From assembly GCA_023333565.1 (NCBI GenBank), contig JAJKFH010003599.1, positions 186,001 to 250,000 on the forward strand: a stretch of DNA of 64,000 bases, read 5' to 3'. The first letter of the stretch is position 1; each line of letters begins with the position of its first letter. The notes beneath the pieces were generated by a model that made no database searches, was not told the DNA's origin, and saw only the letters and a list, made by a program, of their open reading frames with translations. The DNA comes from Puffinus mauretanicus. Its lineage: Eukaryota > Chordata > Aves > Procellariiformes > Procellariidae. This document shows, piece after piece, positions 1-11,100 of the stretch. The translations under genes were made by a program, and so were the position numbers.

Positions 1-3000
1 AAGCATCTCCAGAACAAATTCCTTCATCTTCTCATACGATAAATATAAAAAAAGACATTTAAGAGGATGTTAAAGTCCTGATTGAAGCAAAAAAAGTAGC
101 AAAATTTGAAGATAATGAGACCAGCCTGTCCTTATTTCACCCAGAGCTCCAGAAGATTGTATAGATCGTTTATGGTATCAACTATTGCTGGGTAATGTGC
201 TGCAATAAAGGAGAACACAAGATGCATTGGGTAGTGGCAATGGATTGATTTAATCAAAAAGTCTGAGCATTTACTCTGAATTTCATTCCCTTTGGCAATT
301 TACAGAGAGAACACAGAGCCTCCAGCCAGCTTCCCTCTCTATGTGGTGTGTACATAGCTGTGGCTGTCTCTTGTGTATCATGTCATTTAAATATCAGATG
401 TCTGCCTACCTGTCTGCTCAGGACTGCCAAAACCAAGCACTCCAAAATAATTTGTGGACTCTTTTTGGCTCACCCACTTCCCAGAGAGACAACTAAAACG
501 TTAGGTTAAAGAACACAAGGGTTTTAAAATTATATTTTTAATCTGCCTTCTGTCTCTGGTCAAGAGAGGTGCACCTGTGTCGTAGTCTTAGGCTGTTCTC
601 TGAGACCTGAAGTACTTGTAACTTGCTTTGAGAAAAAAGGAAAGTGAGTTGAATTTCCCACTCAAGTTGCCTGCTTCCCACAGCTGGAGCCTAAGGAGAA
701 CTCCAAACATCACGGGAAGTTTGGTAAGTCGTGCTGCTTGCTTCCAGATCTGCAGTGCTGAAGGGAGCCCCGAGACGGAGGATTTCATGGAAGAAGCAAA
801 AGGCATATATCTATACAGACTACTTCTTCTCTCCTTACCCTCTATGACGCTTTCAGTTTTGTTCTTTCATCTAAAATTAAAAAAAAAAAAAAATCAGGCA
901 TATAAAGAGTATGTCCTGCTTTTGTATGTTGAAAACTTAACAGCAGGCAGAATTATTAGTGTCTGCAAAAAACAATTTGACCACACAAAAAGCTGTCATA
1001 TGCTTGACATGAAAAAGGCCTTTCTGGATTTGAATGGGGTGTGGGGAGGGAAGTGAGAGGGAAAGGAAGCTTTAGGTGCAAATGACTGTCATGCTGTTAC
1101 GTTTCCAGCCTATTAAAAACAAGACTTTTTTTTTCACTTCAGAAACTCAAAAGAGAGAGAGAACTAATATAATGGCACTTTTTAACTTAGGGAGTGAAAA
1201 TAGGATCATATTTGATGAAAAGTCACATTTTCAACTCCTTAGCATACTTCTACTAAATTGGAAGCAAGAAGGGAAGCTAACATCTGATTTGGGTTGACAG
1301 GTTTGCAGCCAATACTATTTCCCTTCCTGCTACTATTTTCTAACGTGTTTTTGTCCCTGGGAGTCTTTCTATAGCAGTATGCTGGCAACAGCAGAACCCA
1401 GAAGAAGGAACTTGGCTGTTTGCAGGAAAGGATCATTCTCATTAGAAGATGTCAGCTGCCGGCTGGCTGCTGAGATTTACAAGAGCTGGTTCCAAAACTC
1501 AAATGCTAAGTGACGACTCCTCTCTCCTCCATGCTACTTCAAACTGGAGCAAGGAAAGTTAAGAATTAAAATGGAGGAAGAAAACTCCTCCAGTATTGAT
1601 TTGTTGAATAGAGTTGAAAGCATGAGCATAAACAGATGAGTATGTTTTGCCCTGTCTGGTAGCATCACAGAAAACATTCACTAAACAATATCCTCTTTCA
1701 TAATGAAAGTCACTAAAGTCATTACAGTTGTTCCTGGGGCCACATCCTACAAAAAAATTATGTGCACTTGTGATCTTGTGGACTGTACAAGTCCGGTGTT
1801 TTACCCAGGACTACTCATTCTATTAACATACATGGCTCTTTAGGTCATGGAAATAATAGGGTTTAGATCATTACATTGAATGATAATAACAAAGAAATCA
1901 TTCCAATGGGATATGGAACCAGAGCGTCAATGATACCTAGGATTTATCCCCAAAATGTCTGCCATTTTTGCTCTCCTGAACCCAAACTATTTTTGAGAAT
2001 CAGATCTGAATGGCTAAGTGCCACTGGTGCTGCTTTTAAAATACATGCATCGCAGTGTGTTTGTCAAGCTTTCAGTGAGACTGCAGCTGTCTGCCTGGGA
2101 ATGAGCCAGCTACTGTATTCCAGACTGATGCCCTTTGGGGTTTTCCTGGCTCAGAGGCACACACAGTGCATCCTGGGGCTATTTCTAAAATTATTACTTA
2201 TAATTTCCCTTCCCTCTGGGTCCTGTAATTGGACTGATGCTAGTAAGGCGCCTGGCTTTTCAGGAAAGTACTTTAGAAGAAATAGTCTAACAACACTTTC
2301 AGAATGTGTTTTTGATTATTTTCTGGTTTATTACCCGTTTTACTACCACCATGACCCCAGTGAAGCAGGGGTTGACTGTATGGCAAGAGGATTTTGTCCT
2401 GACTTGGGAATGGGTTTATTACTTGTCAGGTAAAATGCAAAGAATGAATTTTTATACAGATCTTTCCAAATGTCAGATCCCCCAGCATACACACGCAGAG
2501 ACACATAAACAAGTTCATTTTCTGTTCTGCACATACCATAAGCAGGTGTGTCTGCATCTTAAGTCAGCTATTTTGCCTAGCTGATCTGCCTCTACTTCTA
2601 CTTACAAAGCCTGATGTCTCAGATCTAATTCAGTGGACAGCCCCAAAGGCATACAAATTCCCTTTCTTTCCCCTCCCCAAATGATTTCTGGTAACTTTTG
2701 GAAATACACAAAAAAATGCTGTAACTCGTTATATAGTATAGCCAGTCATCTCTGTACTCACGTGAGAAAAACATAAATAAGCCCAGAAGCTGGGGGGCTG
2801 TCTTATTTTTTGTGTGACCCTATGTCCATGAGCAGCAAGAGGTATTTTCTCCAAAAACCTTGTAACCATCATGCAGAACTGTCATGCTTCCCAACAACTG
2901 CTGATGACCCTTTTGAGGGCCAGGTGGTGAATATCCTGCTGTTGAAAATCTCCACTGAGGCTCTGCGTGAAGCTACCTAGATCCCAGTGGTACCAAGGGC

Positions 3001-3639
3001 TGAAGTTAGCCTCTGTGGCAATGTCTTCTCCTGTCTTCCCCCCATCTCACCTTCTCCTCCTAAACATGCCAGCTGTGGAAGGGGAAGTCTAATCTCATGG
3101 GCATCGGCAGAGAAGGACTAAAGCACAGCCAGAAATGCTCCTCTGGTTCACCACCTTGGTTTGAGATCTCCTGGATGAGGGAACTGACTAATAAGCCATG
3201 AGAAGCTAGCTCTTACAACTACACATGCAATTCCTACAGGTAAGAGGCACAAGGCACCTACAGCATACCTTGGTGAGCCAAGAGAGGAGGAGCTCCAAGA
3301 GAAGTATGCTGATGTTGCTGCTCCTCAGGGACCCATGTTTCCAACACAGGATGGAAATGGTTCAAGCCCGTAGCCCTGAGTACCTGGGCAAGCTAGCGAT
3401 GGCACCCTTGGGAGCCCCTGATAACTCTTTTCCTCTCACTGCCAGGTATATAGATTAAGCAGCATCCACTATTGGGAGTCCTACGGCTTCATAATATAAT
3501 GAGGTCAGGCCTAGGATTGCATTTGAACTGTTAAAGCACTTAAAATTGGTAACCTTTTCCTCCTTCCATCTCTCCCTGTCTGCTTCTGATCCAGCATACG
3601 TGTACTAAATGCCTTTGCAAATTTTGGCTCTTGTTGCAC
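1..3639. other. Unique non-coding DNA, no gene seen
   Basis: I see no exon, RNA gene or recognisable transposon here. The longest open frames (plus strand, 628-1056 and 1876-2433) resemble no family I know, and the first begins at a non-ATG codon. There is a 15-base A run at 879-893. An isolated good splice-donor match, CAG|GTAAGA, lies at 3236-3244, but no convincing acceptor is paired with it. Confidence 0.6.
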
Positions 3640-3742
3640 AACCTGTGACAGGGGAATAGTCCTTTATCTCACAGTGTTGCTCTGAGGATCCAAAAGATTG
3701 TGAGGCATTCAGATAAGAGCGTAATGGCAAGATAAATAACTG
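3640..3742 (+). repeat. MIR-like SINE remnant
   Basis: The order of phrases matches the 3' half of MIR/CORE-type SINEs as they appear in sauropsid genomes. A 'ctgtgacagggga' stretch is followed by 'tctcacagtgttgctctgaggat', then 'attgtgaggcattcagata' and a run ending 'gtaatgg'. Identity to the remembered pattern is only moderate and no poly(A) tail or target duplication survives, as expected for a very old copy. It was recognised by eye, so the exact ends and subfamily are uncertain. Confidence 0.55.
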
Positions 3743-6700
3743 GGAATAAACACAAGCACTGCCAAACCCTCATGATATGGTGGAAGCACACAGCTCCCGA
3801 GGTCCCCATTTCTGTGTCCTGGCTTAAGAAGCATCAAATGCTAATTCTACCACTAATCCAGTACCTAACGTTGTCTTGAAATTTTGGGGAGAGGAGGGAA
3901 TGTCTGTTTTGGGAAAGAAAGGAAACTCTTCTCTGCTGGATTGCTTGAAAAATGACAGCTGTATGACACTACCAAGATGTCTGGGATGTTTGAGTTGAGC
4001 AGGGAAGATGGATTAGTGGTCAGGGTTTGATGAGCCAGCCAAGAGCATGTGACAGATTTCTGAACTGTATGATGAAAGATGTCTACTTTACACATTTTTG
4101 CAATGTATATCACTGCTTTTTATACAAATATAAATATATGTGTATATGTGTGGGGGTGGGCTTTCGAAAACTACTGTAAATATTCATATGCGATGATTAA
4201 CTATCAGTCCAGTCAAGGACACCGTGACATGAAATTTCTACTATACAACACTGCTTGTAATTGGGTTGAACTTAATTAGAGGTGTGCAGCAAAATCTTTC
4301 ATGCTGTTTTTCCACCGTTGGGGAAATTAAGATCTCTGTAACACAGATGTTCATAATAACAATGTTATAAATAAGTTTAAAGTTGAGTCTTTCCAAATTT
4401 GCAGCAGCGTTTGTCCTTTAAAGGGTGTCACAATGGATATGGTTCCAAAACCTGATCTATTATAGCACAAGGAATATGTAGTCTTTAGTTTAGCTCCTTT
4501 TATAACTGCAGTTTTTAAAGTTATCACCAGATGTGTGTAATTACTTAGAGTTGCTGTAAAATCAGTCTCTGGGAAAGGAATCTATTATTATGACTGTAAT
4601 TTTTTTTACAAGATATGAAAGCAAAATTATGCTTATAAGGTTCTGCTCTTTGATTAATCTCAACGCTGACCTGTTAAACAAATTTAACTTTTTTGTTTGC
4701 ATTAATAGTTTGATTCTGTTTGCTTGATGCAGGGCCTCAAAAACTAGATTTGGCCAGTTTATTCACTTGGATGGTGCTAATATGATTGAGGTCATGATTT
4801 TGTTTCCTCACACAGCTCACCAGCCCTACTCAATGATTAAGCTGTTTTACTTTGTCTCAAAAAGCTAACGAAATGAATTCCTTTATAGTGAGTTTGGTAA
4901 GGAGGTTGCATATTTTTAGTCCTCCATAAAAGTTTTGTAATGAAACCAGCGGGTCTTAATTGTAGAAGACTGGGAAGTCTGAGGTTTGAACTTCTTTTAT
5001 TATCTAAAGTTTTTCTTAATACTTGAAGTTGTTATGCATATAGCTCTGCTCCAAAGCATTTTCCTGGAGAACTTGGAATGTTTTCAAAGATACTTAGAGT
5101 GGAAGGGGATAAGATATTACCAAGAGCTATTAAAAATACCCAGACATGATTATCTAAAGAGCTTCACTTGCACCAAAATGAGATTCTCAGTATGCCTATA
5201 CTTCAAGAACAGCCATTCACACACAAGATAAACACTACTGTACACATGTTTTCCCACTATCTCTCTAAAAGCTCAACATAAAGGCATGACAAAGTCTAAA
5301 CTGCTCTACAGTGTTATTGCTGAGGCTGTATGAAACAATAAAATATCAACAGAACACAAATGCTAAAACTTCTCTATTTTGCTTCTACTTCACAACACTG
5401 GCCTAGAATTACAAAACCCCTGCAAATTGTCACACCTTATTGATCACAAATGCTGTTTGCAATTTCTCTTTGACTTTCTGCAACTTTGCTGTAAAGTTCT
5501 CAGGAATCTGCATTTCATTATAGCAACCCTATAAGCTTGGCATTAAAATACACAAACTTTTGAATTGTTGGGCTATACATAAACTAGGCAGTATCTCTAC
5601 TATAGATCTGAAGAACGTAAGCAGCACGTTTTACATGTTGAAGATCACTTACCGACTCATACACATTTCCTCTTTCTATTTAACACTCTAGAGTTTAATA
5701 TATGGCATAAAGGCCAAATGCATTGCTTTCCTTTTCAGATCTGAAAAGACAACACAAAACTTATAAAGAATGCATGAAGCTCTAAATATAGAAGTGAATT
5801 TCATCTAGTCTTAATGCTGCTTCCTCTGCAATAGAAGTGCATTTTACCCCTGGTATGCAAAAGCAATACATACCCAGTGTCGAGATACAGCATTCAAGAG
5901 CCAACGACTAAATGCCAGGGACTGCGAAAGCATGGCAGCACTTCACAAAGGCATTAGTTCGGTTGCTAATGGCAGCTTTACTGTTGGCTTTGACCAATAT
6001 AAAAATAAAGTAGATCTCCGTGGAATATTGCAGTCAAGCATTCAGAATCTGGTGTACTTAGGGACTATTTTAATAAAATGACGACAATAATGAACTGTAG
6101 TTTGACACACAGTGTAGGCAATAAACTCAATGAAGTCTGAAGCAAGCTTCCAGAAATGAGGCAGCCAGAGCAAAATACGTTGACTAACTGTTACATGGCC
6201 AAAGCAAAGGAAACTATCCAGGCAGTAGGCCCCAGTGCACTCAGCAGTGGGAATAATCCTAGATAGAAGGGATTTTCTCATTCAAATGTCAGTGAACAGA
6301 CCCAGGTATCTGCTGCCAATCAGAGCAAAACAGAAGCAAATGTAAACCCGTAAATGAAAAGTACACAGAAACAGTATAGAGATCGGAAAGCCAAATGGGA
6401 ACAGCTGGACAGTCTGCAGGAAGAATCCAAGCCCAGATTTTCAAGGGCTATTTTTCCCTGGGTTCCCCAGGCTGGCCCATAGACTTGTGGTCAGTGGGTG
6501 CAGTTTAAATGAAAACCTGAGAGGCAGAGTAACAGCAGAAAGTGAGGGTGGCAAAACACATGAGACCCGACAAGGTGCTGCCCGATTAACCAACATCAGT
6601 TTTCACATTACCTGTGGCATAGGAAAATACACCTCCTACACCTGGAGAAAAGTGTGACTTTTTCATTCCGAAACAAGTTAACTTTCTAGATAGAAAGTCC

Positions 6701-7554
6701 ACAGCCCATGAAAGAATAAGGATCTCAAAATTTCAGATGGCCACTTACAGGGAAAAAAATGGACTGTGTGGTGCATCCCCATCCCAAGCTAATGAGCTCA
6801 GCGTCATTGCCCTGACAGACCTTTGTCACTTTAATGCAATAACTGGAAACAGAGACAGAAACTGGGGAACTGGACTCTGGACATGGTATTCTGGCAGCTA
6901 AATGGACCCATTGTGCTTGGGAAGCCTCAGAGCCAGATTCCTTTTCATATCATTTTGTGGGGACAGGGCAGTGGCTGGATCTTTGCAAACAGAAAAGGAC
7001 AAAATTGTACTTTTCATTTAAATCTCACTCTTCGCAGGGAATGCTGGCATGCAGCAAAAGCTGAAGAAATACCAAAATGAATCTACCAAGCTCTGTTCTT
7101 TACAGGGTTTTGGTTTAGTTCTCTTTTCCTCAACAAAGTCCAGCTCTGCTCTTTGAGTTACTGCAATGTCCCTTTCTTGCTTTTTTTCTATTCTTTTAAG
7201 GACTTGTCTCCCATGTGAAAACTCCCTCCCTGTAAATTGTTACAGCCATCTAATGGCAACAGCCTCTTTCTCTGAAAACACTTCTGTATCTGAATAATTT
7301 TATATATGTTGATGTTCAATGGCAACACAACCAAAACCAGCTTAGCCAGGCCTGAGAATGGGCTAGCAAATCTAAGCACAAGGGCAAGCACATTAAAAAA
7401 GAGACCAACCAACCAAAAATCTTTAGGAAAATCTGAATAGAACAAGGGAGGTAACTGAAAGGGGCTTACAAATTCCAGACAGCAAATACCTCATGCAGAT
7501 TGTCTGGGAGGGTTGGGTGTCTACAGATATCTATCTGCATAGAAATCAATATTT
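3743..7554. other. Unique AT-rich non-coding DNA
   Basis: No gene or clear transposon is visible. The stretch 4350-4720 is AT-rich with several 'attaat' and 'ttaat' cores and contains the 35-base block at 4608-4642 that recurs near 23.95 kb. The rest, including 4720-7500, shows nothing I can name. Confidence 0.5.
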
Positions 7555-7559
7555 GTCTT
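7555..7559. repeat. Target-site duplication, left copy (GTCTT)
   Basis: The five bases GTCTT sit directly before the first base of the LTR and are repeated exactly after its last base (8184-8188). A 5-bp duplication is what ERVL-type integrases usually leave. Confidence 0.85.
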
Positions 7560-7686
7560 TGTCATGGTTTAACCCTGGCTGGCAACTAAGCAGCACAGAG
7601 CCTCTTGCTCACTCCCCCCGCCCCCCGGTGGGAAGGGGGAGAGAATCAGAAGGGTAAAAGTAAGAAAACTCATGGGTTGAGATGAG

Positions 7687-7692
7687 TTTAAT
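7687..7692 (-). promoter_or_regulatory. LTR polyadenylation signal ATTAAA
   Basis: The plus strand reads TTTAAT, which is ATTAAA on the sense strand of the LTR. It lies downstream of the TATA box and before the U5 end, where the R-region signal of this LTR type is expected. Confidence 0.6.
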
Positions 7693-7714
7693 GATTGGGA
7701 AAGAAAAAAAAAAG

Positions 7715-7783
7715 ATAATGATGATGATGATGATAATAATAATAATATTAATAATAATAATAATAATGATGATGATGATGATG
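7715..7783. repeat. Compound (ATG/ATA)n trinucleotide microsatellite inside the LTR
   Basis: A run of about 69 bases is made of ATG (GAT) units, then ATA/AAT units, then ATG units again. On the LTR sense strand it is an (ATT)/(ATC) tract in the leader, just upstream of the polyadenylation signal. It follows a short A-rich stretch at 7701-7713. Confidence 0.95.
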
Positions 7784-7923
7784 TAATGAAAAGGAAAACA
7801 ACAAAAAGAGAAAGAGAAACAAAACCCAGGAAAAACAAGTGATACAACCATTCACCACTCGCCAACCAATGCCCAGCCCATCCCTGAGCAGCATTCACTG
7901 CCACTCCAGCCAACTCCCCCCAG

Positions 7924-7931
7924 TTTATATA
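7924..7931 (-). promoter_or_regulatory. LTR TATA box (TATATAAA)
   Basis: The plus strand reads TTTATATA; the sense strand reads TATATAAA. It lies just downstream of the CRE in the transcription direction, the normal layout for this LTR promoter. Confidence 0.75.
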
Positions 7932-7938
7932 CTGAGCA

Positions 7939-7946
7939 TGACGTCA
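7939..7946 (-). promoter_or_regulatory. CRE palindrome TGACGTCA in LTR U3
   Basis: A perfect 8-bp CREB/ATF site lies 7 bp upstream of the TATA box in the LTR sense direction. Proximity to the TATA box suggests it was a core part of the proviral promoter. Whether it still acts is unknown. Confidence 0.75.
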
Positions 7947-8183
7947 TATGGTATGGAATATCCCTTCAGCCAGTTTGGGTCAGCTGTCCTGGCTATGCTC
8001 CCACCCAGCTTCTTGTGTACCTCCTCGCTGGCAGAGCATGGGAAGCTGAAAAGTCCTTGACTTAGTATGAGCACTGCTTAGCAACAATTAAAACATCGGT
8101 GTGTTATCACATTATTGTCATGCTAAATCCAAACCACAGCTACTAGGGAGAAAATTAACTCTATTCCAGCTGAAAACAGGACA

Positions 8184-8188
8184 GTCTT
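8184..8188. repeat. Target-site duplication, right copy (GTCTT)
   Basis: Exact repeat of 7555-7559, directly after the terminal CA of the LTR. Confidence 0.85.
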
Positions 8189-11100
8189 TTACAAAGCGCA
8201 CCTCTGAGACCTGCTGAGCATAATGAAAGAATTACTTCATGCACCTGAGAATATTTGCATCTTGTTTCCCCTTTGCATGGGGCCTCCTCATCCTGGTGAC
8301 AGAGTTATTTGGAAGACCCAGTGAGCAAAAGCTGCTTGGAAGCATTATTCCACTGTGACTCAAAACGAGGTAGGATGTTTTCCCTCCTCCTAATCCCACT
8401 CCCTTTTTTCAGCAAAGGAGGAAATACAATCTTGAGTTAAGATGTTGGACATTTCCATTTGGAAAGGGAAGTTTGAAAGCAGAAGAGATGCCTACAGTGG
8501 AGTTCAAAGGAGCCAAACTTCAAGACTCAAGAGCCTACTTTCATCCATACATAATGCAGTGTCTTCCTATAGCAGCCTGCTGCTTCTGACCCATCAATAA
8601 ACATCATTCTAGCACAGAGGCATGAGCTGGGCAGTACAACAGCTGTCTAGTACAGCAGCAGCTGTTAAAGTCTACTACTTTGTCTGTAACCAAGAAACAA
8701 AATAGTGAACAGATTTTTTCATTTCAGGACTGGACTATTTATACCAAATCTTGGCATTTTTAGGTACCCTTTGGGAAACTAGAGGTACTATTCAAGAAAA
8801 AAAAACTTGACATAAGATCCTACAGTGTCAGGCATGACATAAAGCACAATGGAGCCGGGAAGAAGCATCTCCTGCTGACCCATTCACCCATCAGTTTCCT
8901 GCCCTTCTATATCCCTAGAGGCGTGTGTGCTCGTCTACCACACACCATGACCTGGCAGAGATGAGGTTAAACACCAGCTCGGGGTAGCCACACACACACA
9001 GAGTAACAAAAGTCTCTCAGATTAGTAAGACTTTGTGGATGAGTGATGATGATGAACCTAATTGGCAGCAGGAACCTGATTTCCTGCAAGCAAGAGACAT
9101 AAGTGAACAACAGGGAAGTCCTGGAGCCGTAAGATGTCCTTCTGGACCACGTGAAGGCTATTCTTGGTATAGACTTCAGGCTAAGAGAGAAATTGTATCC
9201 CACTTTCATCCATGTCCCCAGTCTTTAGATTAGATTTGGCTGTTAGCAACAATTGAAGGTGGCTTGAGATTTGTAGGTTGAACTATTGCGCTGTTTGTTT
9301 AAGGAGAAATAATGGAAGCTGATATTTATTGCCTGCATTCTTTTCCAGACCTCAAAACAAGTGGTTTGATTCTTATCTCTACACAGTGACACTAACTAAG
9401 GAGCAGGATATGATTTCAGTTTCATGCTTCATATTTTTTTAGCATAAAATATTTTCAAAAGGTCACTCAGGTATTTTGACACATATTTTCCCTGAGCTGG
9501 GCCATAACAGAGAGATCTTTCCTATTTTTGCATATTTTGTCAATGTTATTTATTATTTTAACGATAAAGATGTATTTTGGCAATGCTGACTACAAGGCTT
9601 TGTTTAAAATAGATTTCATTGGCTTGTGGTTCATTTCTGTACTCAATCATGGAGGTGATAGAGGAAATTTTGGCAGCTCTTTACACCAAGACAACATTAA
9701 GAACAATCAAGAAGTGTTTGCAGTCTTTACAGTCACATGAAAAAATTCATCTTCTTCTAATCCCCTTCCTAAAAATATGAAGCTTTTTGACAGAAATCAG
9801 CCCTTTTCATGAATATATAAACTAGCCAAACCCCCTGTTTTCTGTCATTAAAGTGGCAGAAAACTTTAGAGCAGACCTAAGCTTTACCTTGTTCTAGAGT
9901 GTGCCCGAGAGTTTGTTCATACCCTTCATGCTCACCTATCAGCTTCCCCTGTTTTTAAGAAAGTACGTGTGTTTGAGCAGCAGTTTCCCTTCCTTCATGT
10001 GATTTCTCTTCTCGTGGGTTGTGGCTGCAGCTATGATGAGCCCCTGTGCCAGCACACAAGGTATCATGCGGGACCACAGCTCCGGGGCTGCCGCCCTGGG
10101 ACCGTGCGACCTCAGCAAATGGTAGGACGAAGCTCAGCAGAAAGTGCATTGCCACTGTCATCTCTTTTGGACAACCTACTGTTGATTTCTTCGGTCCTCC
10201 TTTGCTGAGTCCTCTTTCCTTAGGTTATATGCAAAACAGTTGAGCCTCTTCACCTCCCTCTCTACTGTTTTTCAGGAATAGATGCAGGCGGCATGCTCAA
10301 CTCCTTTCGCTCCTGTCACTCCATTGCATTCCTGTCAAGCTGCTCCTTTGAATTCCTGCTCACTAGTCTTTCATCAGCAGTGACCTCTGCACTGCTTAAG
10401 TCAGCCAACACCTCATTTGCTTTCATGTGAAGTAGCTCCTGGGTGGAGGATATTGCAAGTGGCAGGTGAGTGAACTACTGATAGTCAACTGGTGTGCTCA
10501 GGCTGTCAGTCTGCCATGCGTACCCCCTCCCCACACTCCCTACATCTAACTCAGTTTGCCAGGGTCTGGTCTATGCATGTGAGAAAATGCATCGTAGATT
10601 TGTGGGCAATATCGTATGGAGTGGAAAGAAAGAGGTTTTCTGACACTGACTTTGAAGAGCTCCTTCAGCTCTGTGTATCTGGATCTCGTGACTGTGTCTT
10701 CCGAGATCCTCAGACTAAGCTATTCTTTTCTCCCTCCCTTTTTTCCTTGTGTTTCCTCTCTTTTTAGATGTGCGCTTTAGTATATAAATGTACAGTGTAC
10801 AAAATGCAGTCATTCCAACCTCATTGAACACATCAACATTTGGAGGGTTTGAATTTTTCCTCTCCTACTTTTGACTTCAGTGAGGTCTGAGTTTAATGGC
10901 TCTTTTATGATTTTTGCCAGATGGAATAGCCTGGTGGTTTGTAGCCCTAGGACAGACATTGTGGAATATCTACCATATTCACATGGTCCCTAATATCTAT
11001 ATATTTAAATAACCCCCTAGACCTCATTGAGAGCCTAAAGATGCCTTGAGACAAAGATTTCAATATGGCTGTGTCTCAAACAAGTTAGAACAGTGCTTTT

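Larger units (their letters stand above)
7560..8183 (-). mobile_element. Solo LTR of an avian endogenous retrovirus (probably ERVL type)
   Basis: This is a complete 624-bp LTR. On the plus strand it begins TGTCATGGTTTAACCC and ends AAAACAGGACA, so it has the TG...CA ends of a retroviral LTR, and identical GTCTT duplications flank it. The sense strand is minus: reading that way there is a CRE (TGACGTCA), a TATA box (TATATAAA), a T-rich leader, an ATTAAA polyadenylation signal and a short U5. I recognise the sequence as a common neoavian LTR type. No internal retroviral sequence lies beside it, so it is a solo LTR left by recombination between two LTRs. The superfamily is inferred from the 5-bp duplication. 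The hydrophobic minus-strand frames inside it are only translations of the microsatellite. Confidence 0.93.

Noticed and set aside
628..1056. Plus-strand frame of about 142 codons
   Set aside because: Starts at a TTG codon, crosses an A15 run translated as lysines, and matches no family I know.
1876..2433. Longest plus-strand frame, about 185 codons
   Set aside because: No recognisable domain, no plausible splice sites at its edges and no codon bias visible. At this size it is not surprising by chance in 64 kb.
7569..7913. Minus-strand frames with poly-Leu, poly-Ser and poly-Ile runs
   Set aside because: They are translations of the (ATG/ATA)n microsatellite and T-rich leader of the LTR, not a membrane protein.
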